64,000 nucleotides of DNA, taken from NCBI GenBank assembly GCA_947174945.1, contig CAMWKZ010000010.1, forward strand, positions 1 through 64,000. Direction: 5' to 3'. Under the pieces are notes generated by a model. The model had not been told where the DNA came from. It did no database searches and saw only the letters and a program-made list of their open reading frames with translations. How positions within the stretch are numbered: position 1 is the first letter of the stretch; each line of letters begins with the position of its first letter. Source of the stretch: an uncultured Prevotellaceae bacterium (lineage in GTDB: Bacteria; Bacteroidota; Bacteroidia; Bacteroidales; Bacteroidaceae). Of the stretch, positions 43,456-51,949 are shown one piece after another. Both the position numbers and the translations under genes were made by a program.

Positions 43456-45177
43456 TTATTTAAAGAGTAGCTTGCGGTCGCGCTCGATGGCGGGCTGGGC
43501 CCAGTCTTCTGGTACGAAGCGCCAGTTGCCCAGTGCCTTGGCCGTGACCTGTCCCTCACGCATGATTTTCTTTGTCAGGTAGTGGCGCTGGTCGCGCTCG
43601 CTCATATAGACGATGCGGTTGGGAATGGAGTCCATCGGAATGCCTGCCCCGCGTGTCAGCAGTTCGCCACCGCCGTTGCCGCGGTAACTGTTCATGACCA
43701 CTGTGTACCAAGCATCCTCGTCGAACTTGCGCCCGTCGGTAAACTGCTTGATGGTGACCTTCTGACCGTCGGGCTTCGTGACATCCACCTCGTAGTCGAT
43801 GCCGGCAGCCGAGTCGAAGTTAAACGTCAGGTTCTTGAACCCCATGCGTTGCTTGTCGTTCCACGACTTGTCGGTCAGCAGCATGATATGGTCGTCGGGG
43901 CTTTGCATCGTGTTCACCCACTGGTCGTAGCTGAGCTCCAGCATCTGGCGTATTTCGCGACCCGTCATGCGCAGGGTGTATATTTTGTTCTCGTATCGGT
44001 AGAGCTTGAACATATCGCTCATGTAGACGGGGCCTGCCTTGATTTCCGTATCGAACACCAGTGGGGCATTGAACGAAACGTCGGCGTGGGTCTCCTCTAA
44101 CTGTAGCTGGTGGATATAGTCGGTAAACGCGGCTGAGCCGAAGAAGGCATCACGGGAACGGATGGGGGATAGGAAGGTGCCTATCTGGCGCTCCACATAC
44201 GCCTTGACGCTGTCTATCTGAGGCTGGAAATGGGTCATGAAGTCTTGGTCGATGTCTTCGCTGGTGATGTCGACGAGCTGCCCTTGCTTGTCGGTAACGG
44301 TCCATCGGCCATTTACCTTGGTACACTGGATGGTGGCCTCGGCAACCTTCTGCGCGTTGGCTGACGGGTCGAGACAGATTACTCCGTTGGGCAGCGTGGC
44401 ATTACGCTCCGTGTGGTCGTGTCCGAAGAAGATGACGTCGAAGCCCTTGACCTGCTCTGCTATCTTCTTGGTGGCGTCCTCGTCGTATTGCGTGGTGGTG
44501 ATGCCGCCGTCCCATCCGCTATGAAACAGTCCTACGATTACGTCGGCTTTCTCTACTTCCTTTAGGTGCTGAACCCACTTCTGGGCGCACGTCACCATCT
44601 CTTCAAAGCACAGTCCGCTCCATAGGCTCTGGTGCAGCCAGTTGGGGATGGCAGGTGTGAGCATACCCAGTATGGCCACCTTGACACCTTCGCGCTCCAG
44701 CAACAGGTAAGGCTTCACGTATGGCTGCCCCGTCTGCGTGTTGATGATGTTGGCTCCCAGCGTGGGACATTCCAGCTCGCTCATCCATTTGTCGTAGACG
44801 GTGTGCCCCGTTTCCACGTCGTGGTTGCCAAAAGTCTGTGCGTCGTACTTGAGGTAGTTGATGATTTCGGCAGCTATATTGGGCTGGCTGGTCTGTACGT
44901 AGTTGGTAAAGTAGCACGTGGGCTGCCCTTGCAGTATGTCGCCGTTCTCTAACAGAATCAGGTTCTGCCCAAACTGCTTGCGCTGTTTATTAATATAGGT
45001 ACTCACGCGAGCCATTGTCCCACGCATGGGCGTGCGCTCAATGAAGTTGTAGGGGAAGAAAGCCCCGTGTACGTCGCTGGTTTCTACTAACCGCAGGGTG
45101 ACGGTCTTGGTCTTCTTTGCCATGGTCATGGTCGTGATGCACAGAAGTGCAAGGGTAATGAGTGTTGTCTTTTTCAT
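43456..45177 (-). CDS. UshA-like 5'-nucleotidase/metallophosphatase
   Basis: Exported enzyme of about 573 residues releasing phosphate from nucleotides or sugar nucleotides in the periplasm. Signal peptide KKTTLITLALLCITTMTMA. Metallophosphatase domain: LRLVETSDVHGAFFP (DxH), ENGDILQGQP, FGNHDVETG, GLFHSGWDGG and FFGHDHTE. C-terminal nucleotidase domain after about 340 with substrate-stacking motifs (YRYENKIYTLRMTG, NSYRGNGGGELLTRG). The ATG at 45177 is only five bases after the -7 box, suggesting a leaderless transcript; an ATG at 45213 lies in the -33 box and is excluded. Confidence 0.88.
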   Translation of the reverse strand: MKKTTLITLALLCITTMTMAKKTKTVTLRLVETSDVHGAFFPYNFIERTPMRGTMARVSTYINKQRKQFGQNLILLENGDILQGQPTCYFTNYVQTSQPNIAAEIINYLKYDAQTFGNHDVETGHTVYDKWMSELECPTLGANIINTQTGQPYVKPYLLLEREGVKVAILGMLTPAIPNWLHQSLWSGLCFEEMVTCAQKWVQHLKEVEKADVIVGLFHSGWDGGITTTQYDEDATKKIAEQVKGFDVIFFGHDHTERNATLPNGVICLDPSANAQKVAEATIQCTKVNGRWTVTDKQGQLVDITSEDIDQDFMTHFQPQIDSVKAYVERQIGTFLSPIRSRDAFFGSAAFTDYIHQLQLEETHADVSFNAPLVFDTEIKAGPVYMSDMFKLYRYENKIYTLRMTGREIRQMLELSYDQWVNTMQSPDDHIMLLTDKSWNDKQRMGFKNLTFNFDSAAGIDYEVDVTKPDGQKVTIKQFTDGRKFDEDAWYTVVMNSYRGNGGGELLTRGAGIPMDSIPNRIVYMSERDQRHYLTKKIMREGQVTAKALGNWRFVPEDWAQPAIERDRKLLFK

Positions 45178-45182
45178 AGTTG

Positions 45183-45214
45183 CAAAGGTAGGAAAAAAAT
45201 CTGAGCCGTGCAAA
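45183..45214 (-). promoter_or_regulatory. Promoter of the 5'-nucleotidase operon
   Basis: TTTG at 45211-45214, 20-base spacer, TACCTTTG at 45183-45190 on the minus strand, then CAACT and the ATG. The start of transcription should fall at or within two bases of the start codon. Confidence 0.8.
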
Positions 45215-45288
45215 TATCTTGGTACGCTTTTTGCTGGAAGGGGGTATAGAGTGAAGTAAAAGAGTAAAAAGTAGAAGGATAAAAAGAT

Positions 45289-45936
45289 ATGGCATTTATT
45301 GACTATTACAAGATTTTAGGTGTCGACAAGACGATAGCGCAGAAGGACATAAAGCGGGCTTACCTGAAGCGGGCCAAGCAGTTTCACCCTGATTTGCACC
45401 CTGATGACCCGAAGGCGAAAGCGAAGTTTCAGGCGCTGACGGAAGCCTACGACGTGCTTGGCGACCCTGATAAGCGGGCTAAGTACGATAAGTATGGCGA
45501 ACAATGGAAGCAGGCCGAACAGTTTGAGCACGCTGGCGGTGGCTTTGGCGGCTTCGGGGGAGGCCCCGGGGCCGGCGGCTTTGGCGGTTTCGACTTCTCG
45601 CAGTTTGCGGGTGGCGGTGGCTTCTCGTCGTTCTTTCAGGATTTGTTTGGCGGTGGTGGCGGAGGCAGTGCCTTCCGTGCGCAGCCTCGCGACACGGAGG
45701 CTAACGTTACCATCGACCTCTATACCGCCTTGCTGGGTGGCGACGTCATCGTGACCACAGGAACAGGGGCAAAGTTGCGCCTGAAGGTAAAACCAGAAAC
45801 GCAGCCCGGCACCAAGGTGCGGCTGCGTGGAAAGGGTAGGGCGGGTACTGACCTTATTATTACCTATCAGGTGAAACTGCCCACCAATCTGACCGAGCGG
45901 CAACGGCAGCTGTTACAAGAAATGCGGCAAGGTTAA
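45289..45936 (+). CDS. Short DnaJ/CbpA-like J-domain protein
   Basis: Co-chaperone of 215 residues that would stimulate DnaK. J domain at about 3-68 with the HPD tripeptide (KQFHPDLHP). A Gly/Phe-rich linker runs from about 80 to 130 (GGGFGGFGGGPGAGGFGG). Only one C-terminal beta domain follows (VTIDLYTALLGGDVIVTT ... LKVKPETQPGTKVRLRGKG), and it resembles the second of the two client-binding domains in full CbpA/DnaJ proteins. The zinc-finger region is absent. The terminator hairpin starts inside its last codons. It is divergent from the 5'-nucleotidase operon. Confidence 0.85.
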   Translation: MAFIDYYKILGVDKTIAQKDIKRAYLKRAKQFHPDLHPDDPKAKAKFQALTEAYDVLGDPDKRAKYDKYGEQWKQAEQFEHAGGGFGGFGGGPGAGGFGGFDFSQFAGGGGFSSFFQDLFGGGGGGSAFRAQPRDTEANVTIDLYTALLGGDVIVTTGTGAKLRLKVKPETQPGTKVRLRGKGRAGTDLIITYQVKLPTNLTERQRQLLQEMRQG

Positions 45937-45960
45937 CCCCCTGCCGCATTTCCTTTTCTT
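45919..45960 (+). terminator. Terminator overlapping the end of the J-domain gene
   Basis: Perfect 11-bp inverted repeat (45919-45929 with 45942-45952), 12-base loop, then CTTTTCTTT. The left arm lies inside the final codons and the stop codon is in the loop. It sits between convergent genes. Confidence 0.75.
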
Positions 45961-46799
45961 TATTCTCCGTAAATCTCTTTTAGCTTCTGAGCCAGTTTCG
46001 TGTCGCGTAAGTCCATCGCGATGATTTTGCCCTGCGGGTCTACCAGCACGTTGCTGGGGATGGAGCTAATGCCATAGACCTCGGCGGCGGCACATTTCCA
46101 GCCTTTCAGGTCGCTCATCTGAGGCCATCGCATACCTAACTGCTGAACGGCAGCGACCCATGCTTCTTTCTTCTGGTCGAAGGAAACACCTACAACGTTG
46201 AATCCCTTGGCGTGATACTTTTCGTAGCAGGCAACGACGTTGGGCATTTCTTTACGGCAAGGCCCGCACCATGAGGCCCAGAAGTCGACCAGCACATACT
46301 GGCCACGTCCCACCCATTGCGACAAGGTGACATCGCGGTCGTCCATGTCTTTCATCGTGAGTTCCTTGAAGGTGTTGCCTGGCGCGCGCTTCTCGTAGCC
46401 AGCCAACAGCTTCTTGGCGCGCTCCAGTGCAGGGTTGCTGTAATAGGCGGCCTGAGGGTCGAGCACTTCTTTCAGCCCCTCGTACCCCAGCTCGTACATC
46501 GCTTCTGCAATGTAGCTGGCGGGCAGCTGGTTCTGTTTGTTCTCGCGGGCGATGCGCCGTATCAGCTGTACTTGCAGGTTGCTGATAGAGTCGAGCATCT
46601 GTGAGTAAGCCATAATCTTGGCGCGTGTGGCGGGCTGTTCACTCTTGGGGTCTTTCGCTGTCAGCTCCTTATACTGCTTGATGATGGCTTCGCCCTGAGC
46701 ATCGAGCATGTCCATTTCTGCCTTGTACTTGTCTTCCTGTGCGCTGGCAGCCAGTGAGGTAACGGCGAGCAGCGCGAGCGTTAAAATCTTTTTCATCAT
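45960..46799 (-). CDS. TlpA-like periplasmic thioredoxin
   Basis: Exported thiol-disulfide oxidoreductase of about 279 residues. Signal peptide KKILTLALLAVTSLAASAQ. An N-terminal helical segment (about 20-130) precedes a thioredoxin/TlpA domain with the active site DFWASWCGPCRKEMP (CGPC) and the cis-Pro region GISSIPSNVLVD. Such Bacteroidota proteins usually reduce or isomerise disulfides of exported proteins. There are two adjacent ATGs (46799/46796); a longer start at 46823 falls in the promoter. An AAAGGA stretch precedes the start. Confidence 0.88.
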   Translation of the reverse strand: MMKKILTLALLAVTSLAASAQEDKYKAEMDMLDAQGEAIIKQYKELTAKDPKSEQPATRAKIMAYSQMLDSISNLQVQLIRRIARENKQNQLPASYIAEAMYELGYEGLKEVLDPQAAYYSNPALERAKKLLAGYEKRAPGNTFKELTMKDMDDRDVTLSQWVGRGQYVLVDFWASWCGPCRKEMPNVVACYEKYHAKGFNVVGVSFDQKKEAWVAAVQQLGMRWPQMSDLKGWKCAAAEVYGISSIPSNVLVDPQGKIIAMDLRDTKLAQKLKEIYGE

Positions 46800-46820
46800 G
46801 TTTTTGTCCTTTAATGGGCG

Positions 46821-46851
46821 CAAAGATACGAATTTTTTTCTTTATTCCAAA
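46821..46851 (-). promoter_or_regulatory. Promoter of the TlpA-like gene
   Basis: TTTG at 46848-46851, 19-base spacer, TATCTTTG at 46821-46828 on the minus strand. It overlaps head-to-head with the yhhQ promoter region. Confidence 0.8.
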
Positions 46852-46860
46852 GAAAAGTGT

Positions 46861-46868
46861 TACTTTTG
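46861..46868 (+). promoter_or_regulatory. -7 box of yhhQ-queF
   Basis: TACTTTTG on the plus strand; start of transcription near 46873, about 10 bases ahead of the riboswitch aptamer. Confidence 0.65.
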
Positions 46869-46881
46869 CAACCGCTTACGA

Positions 46882-46920
46882 GCAGGGGTACATTGCTAAC
46901 CCCCTTTAACAAAACAAGGA
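46882..46920 (+). promoter_or_regulatory. preQ1 class I riboswitch
   Basis: The short leader has the class I preQ1 layout: a 5-bp stem AGGGG (46884-46888) with CCCCT (46901-46905), a loop containing CATTGCTAA, then the A-rich tail TTTAACAAAACAAGGA that folds back as the pseudoknot. The tail contains the AAGGA ribosome-binding sequence two bases from the yhhQ ATG, so ligand binding should hide it and block translation. The downstream genes, a queuosine-precursor transporter and QueF, fit exactly. Confidence 0.85.
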
Positions 46921-46922
46921 CA

Positions 46923-47612
46923 ATGGAACAAGACAGCAAGAAGGTCAGTGTGCTTTTTATGCTTTTCGGCACGCTGTTCTGCGTCTGCCTGATTACGGCA
47001 AACGTATTGGAAACAAAGCAACTATCGTTTGGCCCTGTCAACTTGACAGCCGGTATTATCGTATTCCCCGTGAGTTACATTATTAATGATGTCGTGTGTG
47101 AGGTATGGGGCTACCAGCGCGCACGGATGCTTATCTGGATGGGCTTTGCCATGAACTTCCTGTTTGTGGTCTTTGGGGCCGTTGCCGACTGGCTACCGGG
47201 TGCGCCTTACTGGCATGGTGACGAGGGTTTCCACGTTGTTTTCGGACTGGCTCCCCGCATTGCGTTGGCTTCGTTCATCGCTTTTATCGCAGGCTCGTTT
47301 ATCAATGCCTATGTGATGTCACGCATGAAACTGGCATCTCAAGGGGCAAACTTTTCGGCACGTGCCATCCTGAGCACTGTGTTTGGCGAACTGACCGACT
47401 CCGTTATCTTCTTCCCACTGGCCTTGGGAGGTGTTGTTCCTTGGGAGGAGATGCCCTCGCTGATGCTCTCTCAGGTACTGCTAAAGACGCTTTATGAAAT
47501 CGTGGTACTGCCAGTAACCATCCGTGTGGTTGAGTTTACCAAGAAGCACGACCACGAGGACGTATTCGACAAAGACATTTCGTATAACATATTTAATATA
47601 TTGAAGATATGA
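46923..47612 (+). CDS. yhhQ: Queuosine precursor transporter
   Basis: Inner-membrane importer of queuosine precursors (preQ0/preQ1) of the YhhQ family, 229 residues with about six transmembrane helices. Characteristic stretches: [38 protein letters not shown] and [16 protein letters not shown]. Start is the ATG right after the preQ1 riboswitch. The queF ATG overlaps its stop codon by four bases. Confidence 0.93.
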   Translation: MEQDSKKVSVLFMLFGTLFCVCLITANVLETKQLSFGPVNLTAGIIVFPVSYIINDVVCEVWGYQRARMLIWMGFAMNFLFVVFGAVADWLPGAPYWHGDEGFHVVFGLAPRIALASFIAFIAGSFINAYVMSRMKLASQGANFSARAILSTVFGELTDSVIFFPLALGGVVPWEEMPSLMLSQVLLKTLYEIVVLPVTIRVVEFTKKHDHEDVFDKDISYNIFNILKI

Positions 47613-48070
47613 ACAGAGAACAAGATAACCTGCAAGCGCTGGGTCGTAAGACTGACTATAAGATGGACTACGCCCCCGAGGTGCTGGAAACGTTTGAGAA
47701 CCGCCATCAGGACAATGACTACTGGGTGCAGTTCAACTGCCCCGAGTTCACCAGTCTGTGCCCCATCACGGGCCAGCCCGACTTTGCCGAAATCAAGATT
47801 ATGTATATCCCAGACAAGCGTATGGTCGAATCAAAGAGCCTAAAGCTCTACCTATTCTCGTTCCGCAATCATGGCGACTTTCACGAAGACTGTGTGAATG
47901 TCATTATGAAAGACTTGGTGCGACTGATGCAACCTAAATATATAGAGGTAGTGGGATTGTTCACTCCGCGTGGCGGCATTAGCATCTATCCTTACGCCAA
48001 CTATGGCCAGCCAGGCACAAAATACGCTACCTTGGCAGAGCAGCGTATGCAAAACTATGGCTTACGGTAA
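47609..48070 (+). CDS. queF: 7-cyano-7-deazaguanine reductase
   Basis: NADPH-dependent nitrile reductase converting preQ0 to preQ1. At 153 residues it is the short unimodular type. Visible: [13 protein letters not shown] with the catalytic Cys that forms the thioimide, the [23 protein letters not shown] block with the QueF motif (E-S-K-S-x-K-L) and catalytic Asp, and the C-terminal [12 protein letters not shown]. It is co-transcribed with yhhQ and supplies Tgt, encoded at 26-27 kb. Confidence 0.96.
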   Translation: MNREQDNLQALGRKTDYKMDYAPEVLETFENRHQDNDYWVQFNCPEFTSLCPITGQPDFAEIKIMYIPDKRMVESKSLKLYLFSFRNHGDFHEDCVNVIMKDLVRLMQPKYIEVVGLFTPRGGISIYPYANYGQPGTKYATLAEQRMQNYGLR

Positions 48071-48131
48071 TTATGGAACTGGAACGTGACATAAGGATAA
48101 TATTATAACCAGACAAGATATAATCAAGTCA

Positions 48132-50417
48132 ATGCAACGTTACCCGTCGTTTTTAATATTGCTTTTATATATATGGTTAGGTTATGGGGAAGCGTCCGCC
48201 AAACCAAAAGCGACTACATATTCTGTAATTGACGGACTGTCTCATGACCGTATTCAAGGGTTCTATCAGGCTTCTGACGGAATGATTTGGATATGTACGT
48301 GGTATGGCATTGACCGCTTTGATGGATATAGTTTTACAACTTTCCGTCCTTCAAAAGAGTTAAATGCTGAAAGTCGGTTTAAAGAGGCTATTGCTGTTAA
48401 CGATTCATTGATAATAAAAACACTTAATGGCAAAGTCTTGTCATTTGACTTGAAGACATGTGTTTTTGATGTCTATAACGGTACTCCCAAAAAGGGAAGT
48501 GTGCGGTTAAGACGGAAATACACTGACCGAGATGGGAATTTATGGAGTACCACATCGTCAGGAGTAGAGCTTATTCCGAATTTGCCTAATAACTATTACA
48601 TAATAAGCAATCCATCGTATCCTTATGCAAGGGCAATCTATGAGGATTCGCAGGGACATATCTGGGTTGGCTGGTGCGGAGAAACACGGAAAGGACCTGT
48701 CGGTGGAGAGGTTGCTGTCTATGACTTAAACGGCAATCTTGTAAAAACAGTAATCAAAGGCAAGGCCGTATATTCGATTTTCGAGGATGACAAGCATAAT
48801 ATGTGGCTTGGTACACGAGACAATGGACTCGTTATATTAAAGCCAGGGAAACAAAGTAAATATGAACAATTAAACTATCATGCTGACCATAAACACGGAA
48901 GCCTGTCTAATAACTTCATCTATAATATTGTGCAGGATGAACGTGGTAGAATCTGGATAGCTACATTAGGAGGAGGTGTGAACGTCGTAGAGAGCGGTTA
49001 TAATGTTAGTTCCTTGTCATTCTTAATACCTAAGGGCTATCCTGTTGACAGTTATCCGCGGGCAAGAAGTCTGCTGGTTAACGGTCAATGCTTGCTTGTG
49101 GGAACAGATACAGGTCTGCTCACGACAGAACTGGTACGCCCAACAGCCAACATGGTGTTTCGACCTGCAAGATATAACGGACAACATCCGGCAGAAGAAA
49201 TAATACACCTAACCGAAGGATATGATAAAACAGTGCTTATATCTTCTTTTGGCAAAGGAATACATCAATATGAATGTAAAAGTGGCAATACCAGTCTTTT
49301 GGTTGCTGGTGATGTCGCAGATAAACAGCCGGTGTTTGCGGTGCTGCCTGATGGGAAGGACAAGCTATGGGTAACAACTCGCAGCGGAATCAGGTTATAC
49401 ACTTTTACTGATGGTGGAAACTCTTTCATCACGCCTGTCAACTATCAATTCATATCATTGGAAACTAAACCGCTACGTGACAGCAAAGGACAATGCTGGT
49501 TTGCCTCTTCTGATGGGTTACTCCGTGTGGTTTTGCCGAAAATGACAGCCACAGATAGTAGGCGAAAGGTAATATTTACTGACATAACGTATTTCAAGAA
49601 TGACACCACCCAGAACCGAACACTTACTCGTGCTGATTCTGTAATTACAGTTGATGCTGATATCCGTGACATCTCGTTAGGAGTGTCATCTATGCCATTT
49701 GGCAATCCCGATGGTGTGAAATATGTATGGAGAATTGCCAGGCAGGACACCGTTTGGACTGAAATTGACGGAAAGCATAGCCTGACCCTTACGCAACTGC
49801 GTCCTGGAATGATAACGCTGGAAGTGCGTTCAACCGACACCTATGGTCGGTATCTCAATAATATTGGCAGGATAAGTATTGACGTTAAACCACACTGGTA
49901 TGAAATATATGCCGTAAAAGTGGCAGCATATACGATTGGATGTGTCTTACTGTTATTATGGTTATTGTTGATAATACGCTATCGCCGTCTGCACCGTATA
50001 TATTATGCAGCTATTAATAGTCAGCCCATTGTCATGGTCAGTTCGGCCATGACTGAAATAAAACCAGAAGAATCTCTTACCGATGCCGATAGGGACTTTA
50101 TCAATGCTTTGGACAGCAATATTAAAACTATGATTGACAACCCTGATTTTTCCATTGACTCCATTGTCATGGCTATGGGAATGAGTCGCTCAGTGTTTTA
50201 CCGCAGGCTGAAAGCTGTTGTTGGGCAATCACCATCAGAATACATTAACGAATATAGGTTGCAACGTGCTTCAGAGATGTTGCGTGATAACCCGTCAAGG
50301 TCTGTGTCAGAAATTGCGTATGCCTGTGGGTTCTCTTCCCCACAATATTTCAGCAACGTATTTCGTAAAAGGTATCATACCACGCCAAATGAATGGCGCA
50401 AACAGTTATTGACCTGA
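48132..50417 (+). CDS. Membrane one-component regulator: periplasmic propeller, Y_Y_Y, TM, AraC HTH
   Basis: Transmembrane transcription regulator of 761 residues. Signal sequence at about 1-23; periplasmic two-component-regulator propeller repeats (DGMIWICTWYGIDRFDGY, DGNLWSTTSSGVELI, HNMWLGTRDNGLVIL, GRIWIATLGGGVNVV, DKLWVTTRSGIRLY, GQCWFASSDGLLRV); a Y_Y_Y domain at about 500-590; one TM helix at about 600-618 (IGCVLLLLWLLLIIRYRR); and a C-terminal AraC-type domain (SIDSIVMAMGMSRSVFYRRL ... VSEIAYACGFSSPQYFSNVFRKRY). The histidine kinase and receiver domains found in Bacteroides hybrid two-component regulators are absent. It precedes two Sde182-like genes, its likely targets. Confidence 0.85.
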   Translation: MQRYPSFLILLLYIWLGYGEASAKPKATTYSVIDGLSHDRIQGFYQASDGMIWICTWYGIDRFDGYSFTTFRPSKELNAESRFKEAIAVNDSLIIKTLNGKVLSFDLKTCVFDVYNGTPKKGSVRLRRKYTDRDGNLWSTTSSGVELIPNLPNNYYIISNPSYPYARAIYEDSQGHIWVGWCGETRKGPVGGEVAVYDLNGNLVKTVIKGKAVYSIFEDDKHNMWLGTRDNGLVILKPGKQSKYEQLNYHADHKHGSLSNNFIYNIVQDERGRIWIATLGGGVNVVESGYNVSSLSFLIPKGYPVDSYPRARSLLVNGQCLLVGTDTGLLTTELVRPTANMVFRPARYNGQHPAEEIIHLTEGYDKTVLISSFGKGIHQYECKSGNTSLLVAGDVADKQPVFAVLPDGKDKLWVTTRSGIRLYTFTDGGNSFITPVNYQFISLETKPLRDSKGQCWFASSDGLLRVVLPKMTATDSRRKVIFTDITYFKNDTTQNRTLTRADSVITVDADIRDISLGVSSMPFGNPDGVKYVWRIARQDTVWTEIDGKHSLTLTQLRPGMITLEVRSTDTYGRYLNNIGRISIDVKPHWYEIYAVKVAAYTIGCVLLLLWLLLIIRYRRLHRIYYAAINSQPIVMVSSAMTEIKPEESLTDADRDFINALDSNIKTMIDNPDFSIDSIVMAMGMSRSVFYRRLKAVVGQSPSEYINEYRLQRASEMLRDNPSRSVSEIAYACGFSSPQYFSNVFRKRYHTTPNEWRKQLLT

Positions 50418-50445
50418 TTTCGTAATTAATTGAATAGGATTTACA

Positions 50446-50475
50446 CTTGTGCAACACTGATTTACCGTACTTTTG
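50446..50475 (+). promoter_or_regulatory. Promoter of the Sde182-like gene pair
   Basis: TACTTTTG at 50468-50475 with CTTG at 50446-50449 (18-base spacer). Probable target of the upstream propeller-AraC regulator. Confidence 0.55.
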
Positions 50476-50520
50476 CACCGCTAAAAGCATCAATTCACTA
50501 ATCTGAAAATTTATAGAGCA

Positions 50521-51930
50521 ATGAAAAGACAAGTAGTATCAGTGTTGTTATTGTTAGTAGTAATCCTGCATGTAAGGGCTGGTGGTCTTCCACGGGTAAT
50601 AGTTCTTACTGATGCCGAAACCGACGACCGGTGTTCGATGGTTCATTTTTTGCTTCATGCCAACGACATGCAAGTGGACGGTATCATACAGTCTAACTCC
50701 TGTTTCCAGCGTAAGGGATGGAGTAACGAGCCTTGGCTCAAAGAAATGATTGAGGCATACGGTAAGGTATATCCTAATTTGAAGATTCATGATTCGGCTT
50801 ATCCCACACCAGAATATCTCATGTCAAAAGTTTATGTCGGAGATGAAAATCCAGACCACATAAAGCTGAGCGGAGGACAATGCAAGACAATCCTTCCAGG
50901 AGCCGAGCCGTTAATTGACCCGACAGAATGGGAAGACACTCCTGGCTCCGACCGTATTGTGGAGGTTCTGCTTGAGAAAGACACACGCCCAGTGTTCATT
51001 CAGTGCTGGGGAGGTGGGAACACTGCAGCTAAAGCCTTTCAGAAACTGAAAGACAAGTATCCGTCAGAATATGACAGGGCCATCAGTAAGGCTGTGCTTT
51101 ATTGCATCTGGTACCAAGACGGAGCTGGTTCTTATATCGAAAGGCATCATCCGAAAGCAACGATATTGTTGAACCATCATTTCAGTGGAAGCTGGGATTA
51201 TGGAACAATGACGAACACAATGGATTTTGTCAATAAATATATGCACGACGGAAATAACCCTTTAGGTGACTTATACACTCAGCCTTATATCAGCGAGGGT
51301 GATACTCCTGCATTTCTGTATTCATTGAACAACGGACTACGGTCTTATGAGAATCCAACTTATGGAGGCTGGGGCGGACGCTTCTATAAAGTAGACGGAT
51401 TTGATAATGTGTATCGTGATACTGGTTTCAGCCAACTGCGTGAATGGATAGAGCCTGCCATGCATGATTTTCAGGCACGGCTTCAATGGTGTGTTACTTC
51501 TGACTATAACAAAGCAAATCACCATCCAGTGATTGAAGTTCCTATGGGACTTAATCATACTGTCTGTGGTGGAGATACGGTTAGGCTTATAGCTGAAATA
51601 ACTGACCCAGATTCGTTTGATGTTGAAGCGGCATGGAAATCAAGAGGCGATATGTGGTCACAGAAAGGTATTACTAAGGAATTTGTGGCAGCCAACCCGC
51701 TGCGTTTCCATACTCCGTGGCGGTGTGCCTGGTATCAGTATCCTTCAGGAACATATCCTGGCAATGTAGACTTGTATATTGGTTCGGAAAGAAAAGCCGA
51801 TATGTGGTTTGTTGCTCCTGAAGTGAGTATACCCCAGACCATTCATATCATTCTTGAGGCATATGATATGTCGGTGCCCCGTCTCACATCTTATGCTCGT
51901 TATATTATTACCGTAAAACCACGTCGTTAA
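50521..51930 (+). CDS. Sde182-type nucleoside-hydrolase-like protein (copy 1)
   Basis: Exported protein of 469 residues with a nucleoside-hydrolase-like N-terminal domain (DUF1593) and a C-terminal Sde182-type beta domain. Signal peptide ends near VRAGG. The Asp-rich start VIVLTDAETDDRCSMVHFLLHAND matches the metal-binding N-terminus of the fold; FIQCWGGGNTAAKAF, ILNHHFSGSWDYG and NPTYGGWGGRF follow. Family members are linked to polysaccharide use, but the true substrate is unknown. It is likely co-transcribed with a paralogous gene 19 bases downstream, under the upstream regulator. Confidence 0.78.
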   Translation: MKRQVVSVLLLLVVILHVRAGGLPRVIVLTDAETDDRCSMVHFLLHANDMQVDGIIQSNSCFQRKGWSNEPWLKEMIEAYGKVYPNLKIHDSAYPTPEYLMSKVYVGDENPDHIKLSGGQCKTILPGAEPLIDPTEWEDTPGSDRIVEVLLEKDTRPVFIQCWGGGNTAAKAFQKLKDKYPSEYDRAISKAVLYCIWYQDGAGSYIERHHPKATILLNHHFSGSWDYGTMTNTMDFVNKYMHDGNNPLGDLYTQPYISEGDTPAFLYSLNNGLRSYENPTYGGWGGRFYKVDGFDNVYRDTGFSQLREWIEPAMHDFQARLQWCVTSDYNKANHHPVIEVPMGLNHTVCGGDTVRLIAEITDPDSFDVEAAWKSRGDMWSQKGITKEFVAANPLRFHTPWRCAWYQYPSGTYPGNVDLYIGSERKADMWFVAPEVSIPQTIHIILEAYDMSVPRLTSYARYIITVKPRR

Positions 51931-51949
51931 TTTGTCACATAATATCAAG

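Noticed and set aside
46857..46922. Longer yhhQ start at 46857
   Set aside because: This start would lie upstream of the -7 box and translate through the preQ1 riboswitch.
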